In this document: piece by piece, positions 5,716-14,357 of the stretch
Numbering within the stretch: the first letter of the stretch is position 1
Layout of the letters: each line of letters opens with the position of its first letter
NCBI GenBank assembly: GCA_964569055.1
Contig: CAZMSZ010000117.1
Location: 1-19,370, forward strand
DNA length: 19,370 bases
Source of the DNA: JAWLGW01 sp964569055
GTDB lineage: Bacteria; Planctomycetota; J058
Reading direction: 5' to 3'
The notes under the pieces: model-generated
The model's database searches: none
What the model was told of the DNA's origin: nothing
Seen by the model: the letters and a program-made list of their open reading frames with translations, nothing else
Translations under genes and position numbers: made by a program

Positions 5716-8700
5716 TCAGCGCGGCACCAGCGGCTCGGGCGCCCGGTCCTCGGCGGTGGCGAGGTAGAGCCGGCCGCGCGCGCGGATCCAGGTCGAGGTC
5801 CACTCGGTCGTGCCCGCGGCGGCGGTGCCCCAGCGGACGCGCGCGGTCACGCGGGCCGCGCGCTCGCCCACCTCGACGTCGATCACGTCGGCGTCGCGCA
5901 CGATCGGGGTCGGGCCGATCAGCTCCTCGAGCGCGCCCACGGCGACCTCGCGCAGGAAGTCCTCGCGCTCGCGCGCCGCGCGCGCCTCGGGGCTGAGGAC
6001 CTCCCAGAACGTGCGCTTGAGCGACAGCCCGCGGTAGCCGCGCACGCAGCCCTGGTCGGGGCACGCCACCACCCCGCGTCCGTGGCAGTCCTCGCAGGGA
6101 GAGGAGTAGACCCCGCTCGACGTGCGCAGGTTGCGTCGCCCGTCTCCGCCGCACGGGTCGCAGGCCACCTGCTCGCGCAGGTCGCAGCGGTAGCAGCGGA
6201 GGGCGGCCGAGCTCCGCGCGCGCAGCCAGACCCGCGCGCGCTGGCGCAGCTCCTCCTCGACCTCGGCCAACTGCTCCGCCGAAAGGCCGCGTGCGGGCGA
6301 CGACGCCGCCCCCGCCGGCTCGGCGCCGGGGCCCTCCTCGGGCGCCCCCTCCGACCCCTCCAGTTCGGCGCAGGTCGCGCGGACCTCGAAGTCGTGCACG
6401 AGCGAGACGTGCTCGCCGCGGTAGGCGAGCGAGTAGTCGGCCTCGCGCCCGGGCGCGATCTCCTGGGCGCACTCGGCCGGGACGACGAACAGCTCGCGCC
6501 CCTCGGCGTCGAGCAGCGCGATCGTCACCTGGACCCCGGTCGCGGGCGCGCCGCCCTCGTTGCGCAGGCGCCCGCGCACGAGGTACACGCCGGGGCCCGG
6601 GCCGCCCCCCTTGCTCGCGACCACCACCCGGGCGCCGGCGGGCGCGGCGGGCGGCGCCGGCGGCGCGGCTGCTGGAGCGGCGCCGACGGCGAGGGCCAGC
6701 GCGTTGATCGCGGTGGCGTAGACCCGCCCTCCCGCCAGGCACCACTCGCCCACCCCGTCCCACGAGCCGTCCGCGCAGCCGCCGACCCGCTGGTTCGGGA
6801 TCAGCGCCTGCTGGAGCGCCAGGCGCCAGGTGCGCTCGAGGGACGTGCGCTGGGTCGCGAGCGTGCCGTGATACCAGTAGTAGAAGTTGACGGTCCGCAC
6901 CCCCACGTGCGGCGCCCAGGTCGGCAGGGCCGCGCTGAGGTGCTGCAGGCCCGAGCGGAGCTGGGGGGCCGTCTCGGCCTCCCCCAGGGCGAGCCGGCAG
7001 GCCACCGCCACGGCCGTCATGCAGGGCACCCGGTCGTACTTGCCGTCGTTCTGCGGGAGGTAGGCCGAGCCTCCGCCCGGCGTCTCGTAGCCGACCTCAC
7101 CGCGCTCGTCCGTGGCGCGCCGGAACCAGGCGCCGGCTCCGGCCAGCGCGCTCTCGCGCACCTCGAGCCCGGCGCCGCGCGCCGCGAGGAGCGCCTGGAC
7201 CATCCAGCCGGTGACCGAGGTGTCGTCACGCCCGGTCTGGATCCCGTACTTCCAGCCTCGGGCGGGGTTCTGCGCGTCGTGGCAGAAGCGGAGGGCCCGC
7301 GCCGCGGCCTCGCCCAGGCGCGGGTCCGCGCTGACGCCGAGCGCCAGCGCGCGCGCCAGGGTTTTGGTCGCGATCGCGTGGTTGTAGATCGTCTCGCCGT
7401 GGTCGAAGCCGATCGCTCCGCTCGGCCGCTGCTGGGCGAGGAGCCACGCGAGCGCGCGCGCCACCGTCTCGCCGTAGGGGCCGTCGGCGGCGGCCTGGCC
7501 GCCCTCGAGGAAGGCGAGCAGCGCCAGGCCGGTCAGGCCGACGTCGTAGCGCGCGTCCCCCGCGTCCGTCCCCGGACCGACGCAGCGGCCGCCCTGGCAG
7601 GTCGTCGCCCAGTCATCGACGTCCCAGCGGCCGTCCGGGCTCTGGTGGGCGGCGAGCCAGTCGAGCGCGGCCGCGATCGGGAGCGCTGGCGAGACCGCGC
7701 TCCCGCCAAGCGCCGCGCGCGCGAGCTCGGCTCGCGCCGCGCGCGCTGCCCCTTGCAGCCGGCGCGCCTCGGCCTCCAGCTCGGCCGAGAGCTCGCGCCA
7801 GGAGGCGGCCAGCTCGGGGTCGAGCTTCGCCAGCCCGGCGAGCCCCCCGACCGCGCCCGTCAGCCTGTGCAGCCGCCACCCCGCCGCGAGGCGCGCCCGC
7901 AGCGCGTCCCGGGCGCGGGCGAACACGCGCCGGCGCGCGGCCGCGCGGGCCTGCTCCAGGGTCGCGACCTGGGCCGCGTCCGCCGCCGAGTCGCGCAACA
8001 CGGCCAGCGCGGCCTCGACCTCGGGCTCGAGCTCGAACAGCGGCTCGAGCTCCTCGAGCGCGCCCAGCTCGTCCACCAGCACCGGGGCCTGGTCCCGGGC
8101 GCTCTCGAGCTCGCGCTGCCGCTCCGCTGCGCGGGCCTGCTCGCGACGCGCGCGCTCCTCCTCGTGGCGAGCGGCGCGCTCGCGCGCGGCGGCCTGTTGC
8201 GCCGTGCGCGCCTCCGCCCGCCGCGCCAGCTCGGCGCGGAGCTCGCGGTCGGTGATCGGCTCGACCGTGCCGGCCGCCCGCTGGGCCGCGATCCGCCGCA
8301 GCGCCTCGGTCGCGCGCTCGGCGATCGAGCCCTGCCCCGTGAGCGCCGCCCCCTTGATCCAGGCCTCCGCCGCGACCGGGTCGCGCTCTGCGGCGCTCCC
8401 GTTCCACAGCGCGAGCCCCAGCGTGAGCTTGGCCTCGGGGTCGGTCACCGCCTGCTGGCGCAGCCCCTCCAGCAGCGCCGCGCTGGCCGAGGTCCGCTCG
8501 GGCGGCGGCTCGTCCCCGCTCGGCGTGGGCGGCCCGGGATCCGCCGCCGGCGGGCTCACCGCGACCGCGCCCGGCTCGGGCCCCAGCATGGGCAGCTTCG
8601 AGCGGTCGCCGAAGAAGTACAGCAGCGCGCCGATGCTGGCGAAGGCGAGCACGCCGCCGAGCACCGCCAGCAGGACGGGCGACTCCGCCGCGCGCGGGCG

Positions 8701-9186
8701 GCGGCGCGGCGCGGGACCTGCGGGCGCCTCGCCGGCGTCGGCGCGCAGGCGCGCGCTGCTGCTGCTGGCGCGGGCGGCGGCGCGGCGCGGGCGAGCCGGC
8801 GGCGCGGGCGGCGGGACGGGCTCGGTCGCGCGCGCGGCCTCGAGCGCCAGCCGCTCGCGCTCGAGCGCCAGCTTCTCCCGCTCGAGCTCGAGCAGCTCGC
8901 GCTCGAGCGCCAGCTTGGCGCGCACCGCCTCGGTGTCCCGCTCGTCCTCGGTGCCGTCCTCGCCCTGGACCGCGGCGGGGGTGGCCTCGGTCGCCTCCGG
9001 GGTCGCGCGCTCGGGCGCGGGGCTCGGCGGCGCGGCTTCGGCGACGGTCGCCTCCTCCGCCGGGCGCTCCGCCTCGGGCGCGTCGGGTGCGGGCGCCGGC
9101 GTGTCGGCTCGGTCCTGCTTGGCGCGCGCCTGGCGCGCTGCCTGCTTCGCCTGCAGGCGCTGTCGCTTGCGTTCGATCGGGTCCAT
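5716..9186 (-). CDS. Large membrane-anchored protein with squalene-cyclase-like alpha/alpha toroid and DnaJ-type zinc-finger region
   Basis: 1156 residues from ATG 9186 (MDPIERKRQRLQ). The open frame continues upstream but looks non-coding there. Residues 1-165 are charged and Pro/Ala-rich with a coiled coil at about 85-118 (ELLELEREKLALERERL). One transmembrane helix lies at about 169-193. Residues about 235-305 resemble a Sel1-like repeat (LTLGLALWNG...AAEAWIKGAAL), and about 310-490 are a long charged helix. Residues about 500-835 form a prenyltransferase/squalene-oxidase-type toroid: AALDWLAAHQSPDGRWD, ALAWLLAQQRPSGAIGFD, and DTSVTGWMVQALLAA. Residues about 850-940 look like a beta-sandwich (CARDB/FxLYD type). 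Residues about 998-1047 carry CxxC pairs spaced like a DnaJ zinc finger (CYRC, CDPCGGDG, CEDCHGRG, CPDQGC). No terpene-cyclase DxDD acid motif is visible, so the toroid is probably a binding scaffold. This architecture resembles uncharacterised planctomycete proteins. Confidence 0.85.
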   Translation of the reverse strand: MDPIERKRQRLQAKQAARQARAKQDRADTPAPAPDAPEAERPAEEATVAEAAPPSPAPERATPEATEATPAAVQGEDGTEDERDTEAVRAKLALERELLELEREKLALERERLALEAARATEPVPPPAPPARPRRAAARASSSSARLRADAGEAPAGPAPRRRPRAAESPVLLAVLGGVLAFASIGALLYFFGDRSKLPMLGPEPGAVAVSPPAADPGPPTPSGDEPPPERTSASAALLEGLRQQAVTDPEAKLTLGLALWNGSAAERDPVAAEAWIKGAALTGQGSIAERATEALRRIAAQRAAGTVEPITDRELRAELARRAEARTAQQAAARERAARHEEERARREQARAAERQRELESARDQAPVLVDELGALEELEPLFELEPEVEAALAVLRDSAADAAQVATLEQARAAARRRVFARARDALRARLAAGWRLHRLTGAVGGLAGLAKLDPELAASWRELSAELEAEARRLQGAARAARAELARAALGGSAVSPALPIAAALDWLAAHQSPDGRWDVDDWATTCQGGRCVGPGTDAGDARYDVGLTGLALLAFLEGGQAAADGPYGETVARALAWLLAQQRPSGAIGFDHGETIYNHAIATKTLARALALGVSADPRLGEAAARALRFCHDAQNPARGWKYGIQTGRDDTSVTGWMVQALLAARGAGLEVRESALAGAGAWFRRATDERGEVGYETPGGGSAYLPQNDGKYDRVPCMTAVAVACRLALGEAETAPQLRSGLQHLSAALPTWAPHVGVRTVNFYYWYHGTLATQRTSLERTWRLALQQALIPNQRVGGCADGSWDGVGEWCLAGGRVYATAINALALAVGAAPAAAPPAPPAAPAGARVVVASKGGGPGPGVYLVRGRLRNEGGAPATGVQVTIALLDAEGRELFVVPAECAQEIAPGREADYSLAYRGEHVSLVHDFEVRATCAELEGSEGAPEEGPGAEPAGAASSPARGLSAEQLAEVEEELRQRARVWLRARSSAALRCYRCDLREQVACDPCGGDGRRNLRTSSGVYSSPCEDCHGRGVVACPDQGCVRGYRGLSLKRTFWEVLSPEARAAREREDFLREVAVGALEELIGPTPIVRDADVIDVEVGERAARVTARVRWGTAAAGTTEWTSTWIRARGRLYLATAEDRAPEPLVPR

Positions 9187-9372
9187 GGCGCCGCCTCGCT
9201 GAGCGAAGAGCCTGGCACGGGCCGTGGCACGGGCCGTGCCGCCGTGGCGCGAAGGATAGGCGCTCGGTGAGCCGATGTCACGCCGCCTCCCCCGAGCGGG
9301 CGCCCGTTTGCCGCGCCGCGAGGGGCGTGGCACACTGCGGCCGCTCGGGCGGACGAGCGAGAGGAGCGGGCG
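9187..9372. promoter_or_regulatory. Divergent intergenic region with tandem/palindromic repeat and candidate promoter
   Basis: 186 bases between two divergent starts (9186 leftward, 9373 rightward). GGCACGGGCCGT is repeated in tandem at 9214-9225 and 9226-9237, and the second copy extends into a perfect hyphenated palindrome GGCACGGGCCGTGCC at 9226-9240. It lies 28-55 bases from the leftward start codon, a position suitable for an operator. A weak rightward sigma70-like pair is TTGCCG (9308-9313), 17 bases, CACACT (9331-9336). Both are inferences from pattern only. Confidence 0.4.
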
Positions 9373-10473
9373 GTGCGGGCGGCTTCGCCAAGGCGAGCGG
9401 CGTGGCGCGGCGCGATCGCGGTGGCGCTTCTGCTGAGCGGCGGCGGGGCCGACGCGCAGGACGCGCCGCGTCCGCCGATCGAGACCTTCCGCGGGCGCGG
9501 CGTGTTCTTCTTCGCCGGGCCCAAGCGCAGCCCCATGGCCGGCTTCGGCGCGCGCGGGCCGTATCACAGCAACCGGGTCGCCCTCGACGACGCGCACACC
9601 ACCGCGACCTGGGACGCCCACGGGCGCAAGCTCGTGATCCGCAACACCCGCGAGTACGACGACGAGACGCAGGTCGCCTGCGTGACGCTGCTCGGCACCG
9701 CGCAGGGCGCCGAGAGCGGGGCCGAGGTCCCGGTCGGCGTGCACTTCATGATCTACAAGGAGGACGACGAGTTCACGACCACGATCCACGGCCACCCCGT
9801 CGTGCGCGAGGGCATGCGCCAGGCCGACCTGCTCGGGCTGCAGGTGGTGCTCGACGACGGCGAGACGCGCCAGGTGGCGCTGACGCTCTCCGACGCGCTG
9901 CGCGCGGTGTACGAGCCGTTCGAGAGCAGCGCCTTCGCGCGGGTGATCGGCCTGGTCGGGGTCGACAACCTCGAGGGGCAGGAGGTCGATATCACCCGGC
10001 CCGGCGCGCGCCTCGCCGACGGCTCGGTCGGGATCGGGCGCGGCTTCCTCAGCAAGCTGGTGCTGCGGGCGCAGCTGATCGCGCTCGACGGCGCCCGCCC
10101 GGTCCCGCCGGGGACGCCCTGGATCAAGGCCTTCGAGCAGGGGGGCTACGAGCTGCGCCTGACCGCGCTCTCGAGCCTGCTGCCGCAGGAGCCCTGGCCG
10201 CGCAACATCTTCTTGCTCGGCCTGGAGGGGATCCCGCTGCTGCGCCCGCTGGCCGAGGAGGGGCTCGCCGACGGCGAGACGCTCGCGTTCACGTTCCGCG
10301 ACGGGAAGGGCACGATCCGCCTGGGCGGGCGCAGCGCGCCGGTCGAGGACGCGGTCGAGGCCGTGCGGCGCTACCTCGAGTTCGACTGCGTGGGCGGGAT
10401 CATTCGCTACCAGCTCGAGCAGCGGCTGACCCGCGCGGGGCGGCGCGCCCAGACGAGCGAGGGCGCCAAGTAG
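9373..10473 (+). CDS. Secreted protein of unknown function
   Basis: 366 residues from GTG 9373 with GAGGAG six bases upstream. An N-terminal signal peptide (basic ASPRRAAWRG, hydrophobic AIAVALLLSGGG, then ADA-Q near residue 28) predicts export. The mature part is mixed alpha/beta, without repeats, transmembrane helices or metal motifs that I recognise. It has a Gly/Phe-rich start (FRGRGVFFFAGPKRSPMAGFG) and many short beta-strand-like runs such as VGVHFMIYKEDDEFTTTIHGHP. I cannot assign a family. It is transcribed away from the toroid/zinc-finger gene and its stop lies only seven bases from the stop of the convergent caspase-like lipoprotein gene. Codon use is the same GC-rich pattern as its neighbours. 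Confidence 0.75.
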   Translation: MRAASPRRAAWRGAIAVALLLSGGGADAQDAPRPPIETFRGRGVFFFAGPKRSPMAGFGARGPYHSNRVALDDAHTTATWDAHGRKLVIRNTREYDDETQVACVTLLGTAQGAESGAEVPVGVHFMIYKEDDEFTTTIHGHPVVREGMRQADLLGLQVVLDDGETRQVALTLSDALRAVYEPFESSAFARVIGLVGVDNLEGQEVDITRPGARLADGSVGIGRGFLSKLVLRAQLIALDGARPVPPGTPWIKAFEQGGYELRLTALSSLLPQEPWPRNIFLLGLEGIPLLRPLAEEGLADGETLAFTFRDGKGTIRLGGRSAPVEDAVEAVRRYLEFDCVGGIIRYQLEQRLTRAGRRAQTSEGAK

Positions 10474-10480
10474 CGCGCGC

Positions 10481-12049
10481 TCACTCGGGCCGCGGCGGGC
10501 GCGGCGCGGGGAGCGGGTCGGTCGCCGGGAACAGCGTGAACGTGCGCTCGGCGGGGCCGAGCAGGACCGGGCGCAGCGCGGGCTCGGCCTCGAGCGCCGC
10601 CGCCAGGGTGGCCAGCGAGAGCGGCTCCTCCCGGGCGCTCTCGTCGGCCTCGTCCGGCGCGGTGGGGGGGTCGGGCACGCGCTCCAAGGCGGACAGCAGG
10701 GCGGTCGTGAACGCGGGCCCGGCCGCGCCGCCCGCGCGCGGCGCGACCCACAGGTGGACCCCGTCCAGCTCCGCCTCGAGCCGCGCCAGCGCCTCGGCCG
10801 AGGGCGCGCCCTCGACGTCGAGCACCAGCACGGGGAAGGCGCCGCGGCGCCGGGCCGCGCGCAGCGGCTCGAGCAGCTGCTCGAGCGGGCAGGGGCGATC
10901 GCTCAGCCGCAGGGTCGGCCGGCCGTCCTCCTCGGCGGGCGCGAGCGCGCCCAGGGCGTGGACCAGCAACCGATCGCCGGGGCCGCTCTCGCCCACCAGG
11001 GCCCACAGCTGGCGCTGCGCCTCGTCGGCGCTCGCCCCCTCGTCGGCGAGGAGCGCCACGGCGCGCGCGGGCTCGAGCGGCCGCGCCCCGCTGGGCCGGG
11101 TCGGCGCGCGCAGCCAGGCCTCGAGCGCGCGGGCCGCCGCGAGGTCGGCCGCCTCGCGCGCGATCAGGAGCGCGCGCGTGCCCGGGCCCGCGCGGTGCGC
11201 CGGGGTCCCTTCGCGCACGAACCGCACCAGCTCGATCAGGAGCGCGCGCCGCGCGTGCGGCTCGCAGGCCGCGATCACGGCCTCGCCGTACTCCTGCCAG
11301 GGGCGCACCGGGTCGTCGCGGCTCAGCCACGACACGCGCTGCTCGGGCCAGTACGAGGCGAAGCTCCAGCCGCGCTGGAAGTCGGTCAGCGCCAGCACGG
11401 CCGCCCCGCGCAGCCGCTGCGTGGCCACGTCGCGCCCCAGGCGCGGCGAGTGGAGCGCGACCTCGGCCTCGAGCTCGCAGCGGTAGGTCTCGTCGGGCGC
11501 GTTGTAGAAGGACGCGAGGTGCACCAGGCCGAACGGGAACAGCGCGGCCATGGCCGAGCCGGTGCCGACGTCGAGGAGGTCCAGCCGGTAGCTGCGCACG
11601 GTCAAGCGCAGCACGTAGTCGAAGCCGGCCGCCGCGGGCGGCGGGCCGGCCTCGGGCCACAGGGTGACGTCGTAGCCGGTGTTGAGCTTGAGCAGCTCGC
11701 GCAGCTCCTGCGCGAAGCCGCCCGGGAGCCGGTCGGGCCAGAACGTGGCGTGCCCGTCGTCGTCGACCGTGACCGGCGCCGCCTCGGCCAGCGCGAGGTC
11801 GCCCGGCTGCTCGAGCCGCGGCGGCTCGACGTAGAGCGTCCCGCGGCTCGCGAGGTGACCGCGCCGCATGACGTCCTGCCAGCGCGGGTCCTCCTCGAGC
11901 GGGCCCGGCGGGACCGCGGTGCAGCCGGCCGCGAGGAGCAGGAGCGCGAGCGACGCGAGCTGGCGCAGGGCGCCGAAGGGGGCGGCCTGCGGGCCGCGGG
12001 TCGCGGGGGCGGGCACGAGGGCGGATGGGTGGGAGGCGACGCTCCTCAT
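10481..12049 (-). CDS. Lipoprotein with degenerate caspase-like (peptidase C14-like) C-terminal domain
   Basis: 522 residues from ATG 12049, immediately after the stop of the upstream gene (TGA then ATG), so probably translationally coupled. The signal peptide ends at a good lipobox LLAAGC (Cys43). Residues about 55-280 are an alpha/beta region with FDYVLRLTVRSYRLDLLD, similar in style to envelope lipoproteins; I cannot name it. Residues about 288-455 follow the caspase-like pattern: TRALLIAREAADLAAARALE (first strand and helix), ADEAQRQLWALVGESGPGD, LLVHALGAL where active enzymes have yfSGHG, RGAFPVLVLDVEGAPS where they have vlDaChSG, and FTTALLSALE. The catalytic His is Ala368 and the Cys is Glu413, so a pseudo-enzyme is likely. 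Placement is the outer membrane or periplasm. The fold call is pattern-based inference; lipoprotein status is firmer. Confidence 0.75.
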   Translation of the reverse strand: MRSVASHPSALVPAPATRGPQAAPFGALRQLASLALLLLAAGCTAVPPGPLEEDPRWQDVMRRGHLASRGTLYVEPPRLEQPGDLALAEAAPVTVDDDGHATFWPDRLPGGFAQELRELLKLNTGYDVTLWPEAGPPPAAAGFDYVLRLTVRSYRLDLLDVGTGSAMAALFPFGLVHLASFYNAPDETYRCELEAEVALHSPRLGRDVATQRLRGAAVLALTDFQRGWSFASYWPEQRVSWLSRDDPVRPWQEYGEAVIAACEPHARRALLIELVRFVREGTPAHRAGPGTRALLIAREAADLAAARALEAWLRAPTRPSGARPLEPARAVALLADEGASADEAQRQLWALVGESGPGDRLLVHALGALAPAEEDGRPTLRLSDRPCPLEQLLEPLRAARRRGAFPVLVLDVEGAPSAEALARLEAELDGVHLWVAPRAGGAAGPAFTTALLSALERVPDPPTAPDEADESAREEPLSLATLAAALEAEPALRPVLLGPAERTFTLFPATDPLPAPRPPRPE

Positions 12050-13063
12050 TCAGAACACCACTCCCAGCCCGAACGAGCACGACCAGGCCCCCTCGCCGCG
12101 CTGGTGCCGCGGCTCGTCGCCGAGGGCGCGCAGCCCGTGCACCAGCTCGGGCTCGAGGAAGCCCGACTCGAGCAGGCGCACCGAGCCGACGACGTCGAGC
12201 GTCAGGTGGTCGAACAGCAGGCACTGCACGCCGAGCTCGAGGTCGATCGAGGGGCGCCGCCCGCCCTCGTTCTGGAGGCCCACGAGGTGCCCGAAGGCGC
12301 GCACCACCAGGCCCGGGACGGCGATCGGGACGCTCGAGGCCCCGCCCCGCGCCAGGGCCGCGGTGACGCCGCCCTCGCGCTGCACGACCGCCACGTTGGC
12401 CTGGTAGCGGAAGCCGTAGCCGTAGGGCCCCGCGATCGCCACCCCCGCCTCGACCTCGGCGGGGTCGCTGGTGTCGTCGCGCGTGCTGACCCGCCCGACC
12501 GCGTAGAAGCTCACGCCCGCCACCGCCCACTCGCCGAACATGAAGCGCGGGACCCGCAGGCCGATCTTGCCGCTCACGAGCACCGTGCCGAGCCCCTCGT
12601 CGCGCTCGCTGGCGCGGCCCGGGAGCCCCCCGAGCTCCAGCGCCTCGCGCTCGACGGTGTAGGGCAGGCCGAGCGCGAGGTCGAACCCGCGCACCGAGAG
12701 GCCGTGGAGCGCGCTGAACGTGGCGCGCTCGCGCGAGAGGTCGTAGCGGCCGAGGTGGCCGCGCACCGCGCGCGCGCGGGCCGAGGCGCCCGCCCGCAGC
12801 GTGAAGCGGGCCGAGTAGGTGCCGAGCGGCCCCGTGGGCCAGGCCGGCGCGAAGAGCGGCGTGGGGAGCTCGCCGTCCACCATGCTGCCGAACCCCGTCA
12901 GCCCGTGCTCGCCGCTGAGGTGCGCGGCGAGGCGCGGCTGCCAGGGGGGCTCGCCGTGCGGCGCGCCGAGCGTCGGGCGGCCCTCGTCGGCGTGCGCCGG
13001 CGCCAGCGCGGTCAGGCCGCCGACCGCGAGCGTCGCGAGGAGGAGTGCGCGTGTGCGGGCCAC
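12050..13063 (-). CDS. Exported outer-membrane beta-barrel-like protein
   Basis: 337 residues from GTG 13063. The frame is open further upstream to 13174, but GTG 13063 starts exactly at a signal peptide (ARTRALLLATLAVGGLTALAPAHA, cleavage before DEG), so I chose it. The mature protein is rich in alternating polar/hydrophobic segments of strand length (YSARFTLRAGASARARAV, VRGFDLALGLPYTVE, VSGKIGLRVPRFMFGEWAVAGVSFYAVGRV, FRYQANVAVVQ) and ends in Phe (CSFGLGVVF), as transmembrane barrels do. No specific porin or transporter family is recognised. It lies upstream of and touching the caspase-like lipoprotein gene, so the two are likely one envelope operon. The divergent intergenic region to tpx is about 110 bases. 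Confidence 0.7.
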   Translation of the reverse strand: MARTRALLLATLAVGGLTALAPAHADEGRPTLGAPHGEPPWQPRLAAHLSGEHGLTGFGSMVDGELPTPLFAPAWPTGPLGTYSARFTLRAGASARARAVRGHLGRYDLSRERATFSALHGLSVRGFDLALGLPYTVEREALELGGLPGRASERDEGLGTVLVSGKIGLRVPRFMFGEWAVAGVSFYAVGRVSTRDDTSDPAEVEAGVAIAGPYGYGFRYQANVAVVQREGGVTAALARGGASSVPIAVPGLVVRAFGHLVGLQNEGGRRPSIDLELGVQCLLFDHLTLDVVGSVRLLESGFLEPELVHGLRALGDEPRHQRGEGAWSCSFGLGVVF

Positions 13064-13176
13064 GGGCGCGCGACGGTAGCAATCCGGCCGGCCGCGAGCC
13101 AGGCGCCCGCGGCCGTCCTCGCGAGGAGCGCAGGCGTGCCGTAGGGTGCCCACCTTCACCCACGAGGAGGGCACTC

Positions 13177-13683
<507 letters not shown>

Positions 13684-13726
13684 GCGCGCGGCAGCCGCCG
13701 CCGGCGCGCGGCGCTACACTCGACGC

Positions 13727-14356
13727 ATGGTGCGCGCGCAGGTGCACGAGGTGTCGCAGGAGCTCCTCGCCGAGCGTCGTCGGCGAGGGCTCGATCGACG
13801 CGACGAGGTGTGGGAGGGAGTGCTCCACATCGTCCCTCCGCCGCACAGCGAGCATCAGGAGCTGAACGACGAGCTCGGGGTGTTCTTCCGCCTGCACTGG
13901 CAGCGGCTCGGGCTCGGTCGGACGCTCCCGGCGACCGGCGTGAAGCGGCCGAACACCCCCGAGCTCCCCGAGCTCGGGGCGGGCGTGCCGCGCGACTACC
14001 GGACCCCCGACCGCAGCTTCCTGCTGCCAGAGAGCTACGACGAGCTCCAGGGCGGCTGGATCGTAGGCGCGCCCGACGCGGTGCTCGAGATCCGCTCGCC
14101 CGGCGACGAGACCCTCGACAAGCTCCCCTGGTACTTCGCGCTCGGAGTCCGGGAGGTCCTGCTGATCGATCGCGACACGCGGGCCGTGGAGGCGCTCGTC
14201 CGCGGGGCCGGCGGCTTCGAGCCCGTCGGCGCCGACCCCGAGGGCTGGATCGCGAGCGCCGTGCTCGGCACCGAGCTGCGCCGCGCGGAGGCCGCGGGTC
14301 GCGCCGTCCTCGAGCTCCGGCGCAGCGGCGAGCCGACGCGCGCGCACGTGATCTAG
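13727..14356 (+). CDS. Uma2-family (DUF820) restriction-endonuclease-like protein
   Basis: 209 residues from ATG 13727, 43 bases after tpx. The Uma2 pattern is clear: an N-terminal DEVWEGVLHIVPPPHSEHQELNDELG block, YRTPDRSFL (Asp95), PDAVLEIRSPGDETLDKLPWYFALGVREVLLID with Glu121 and Lys132. These correspond to the PD-(D/E)xK-like nuclease core. Members are numerous in Cyanobacteria, Planctomycetes and Myxobacteria and their biological role is not established. No ribosome site is evident. A TACACT hexamer at 13715-13720 would place transcription start at or next to the ATG, so a near-leaderless mRNA is possible. Its stop is one base from the following GTG start. Confidence 0.92.
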   Translation: MVRAQVHEVSQELLAERRRRGLDRRDEVWEGVLHIVPPPHSEHQELNDELGVFFRLHWQRLGLGRTLPATGVKRPNTPELPELGAGVPRDYRTPDRSFLLPESYDELQGGWIVGAPDAVLEIRSPGDETLDKLPWYFALGVREVLLIDRDTRAVEALVRGAGGFEPVGADPEGWIASAVLGTELRRAEAAGRAVLELRRSGEPTRAHVI

Positions 14357-14357
14357 C

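Noticed and set aside
6082..9270. 1062-codon plus-strand open frame
   Set aside because: Antisense of the toroid/zinc-finger gene; low-complexity Arg/Gly/Ala sequence with no motif.
10754..13144. 796-codon plus-strand open frame and the 1003-codon minus-strand frame at 10407-13418
   Set aside because: Shadow frames over the barrel and caspase-like lipoprotein genes; no signal peptide or domain in them.
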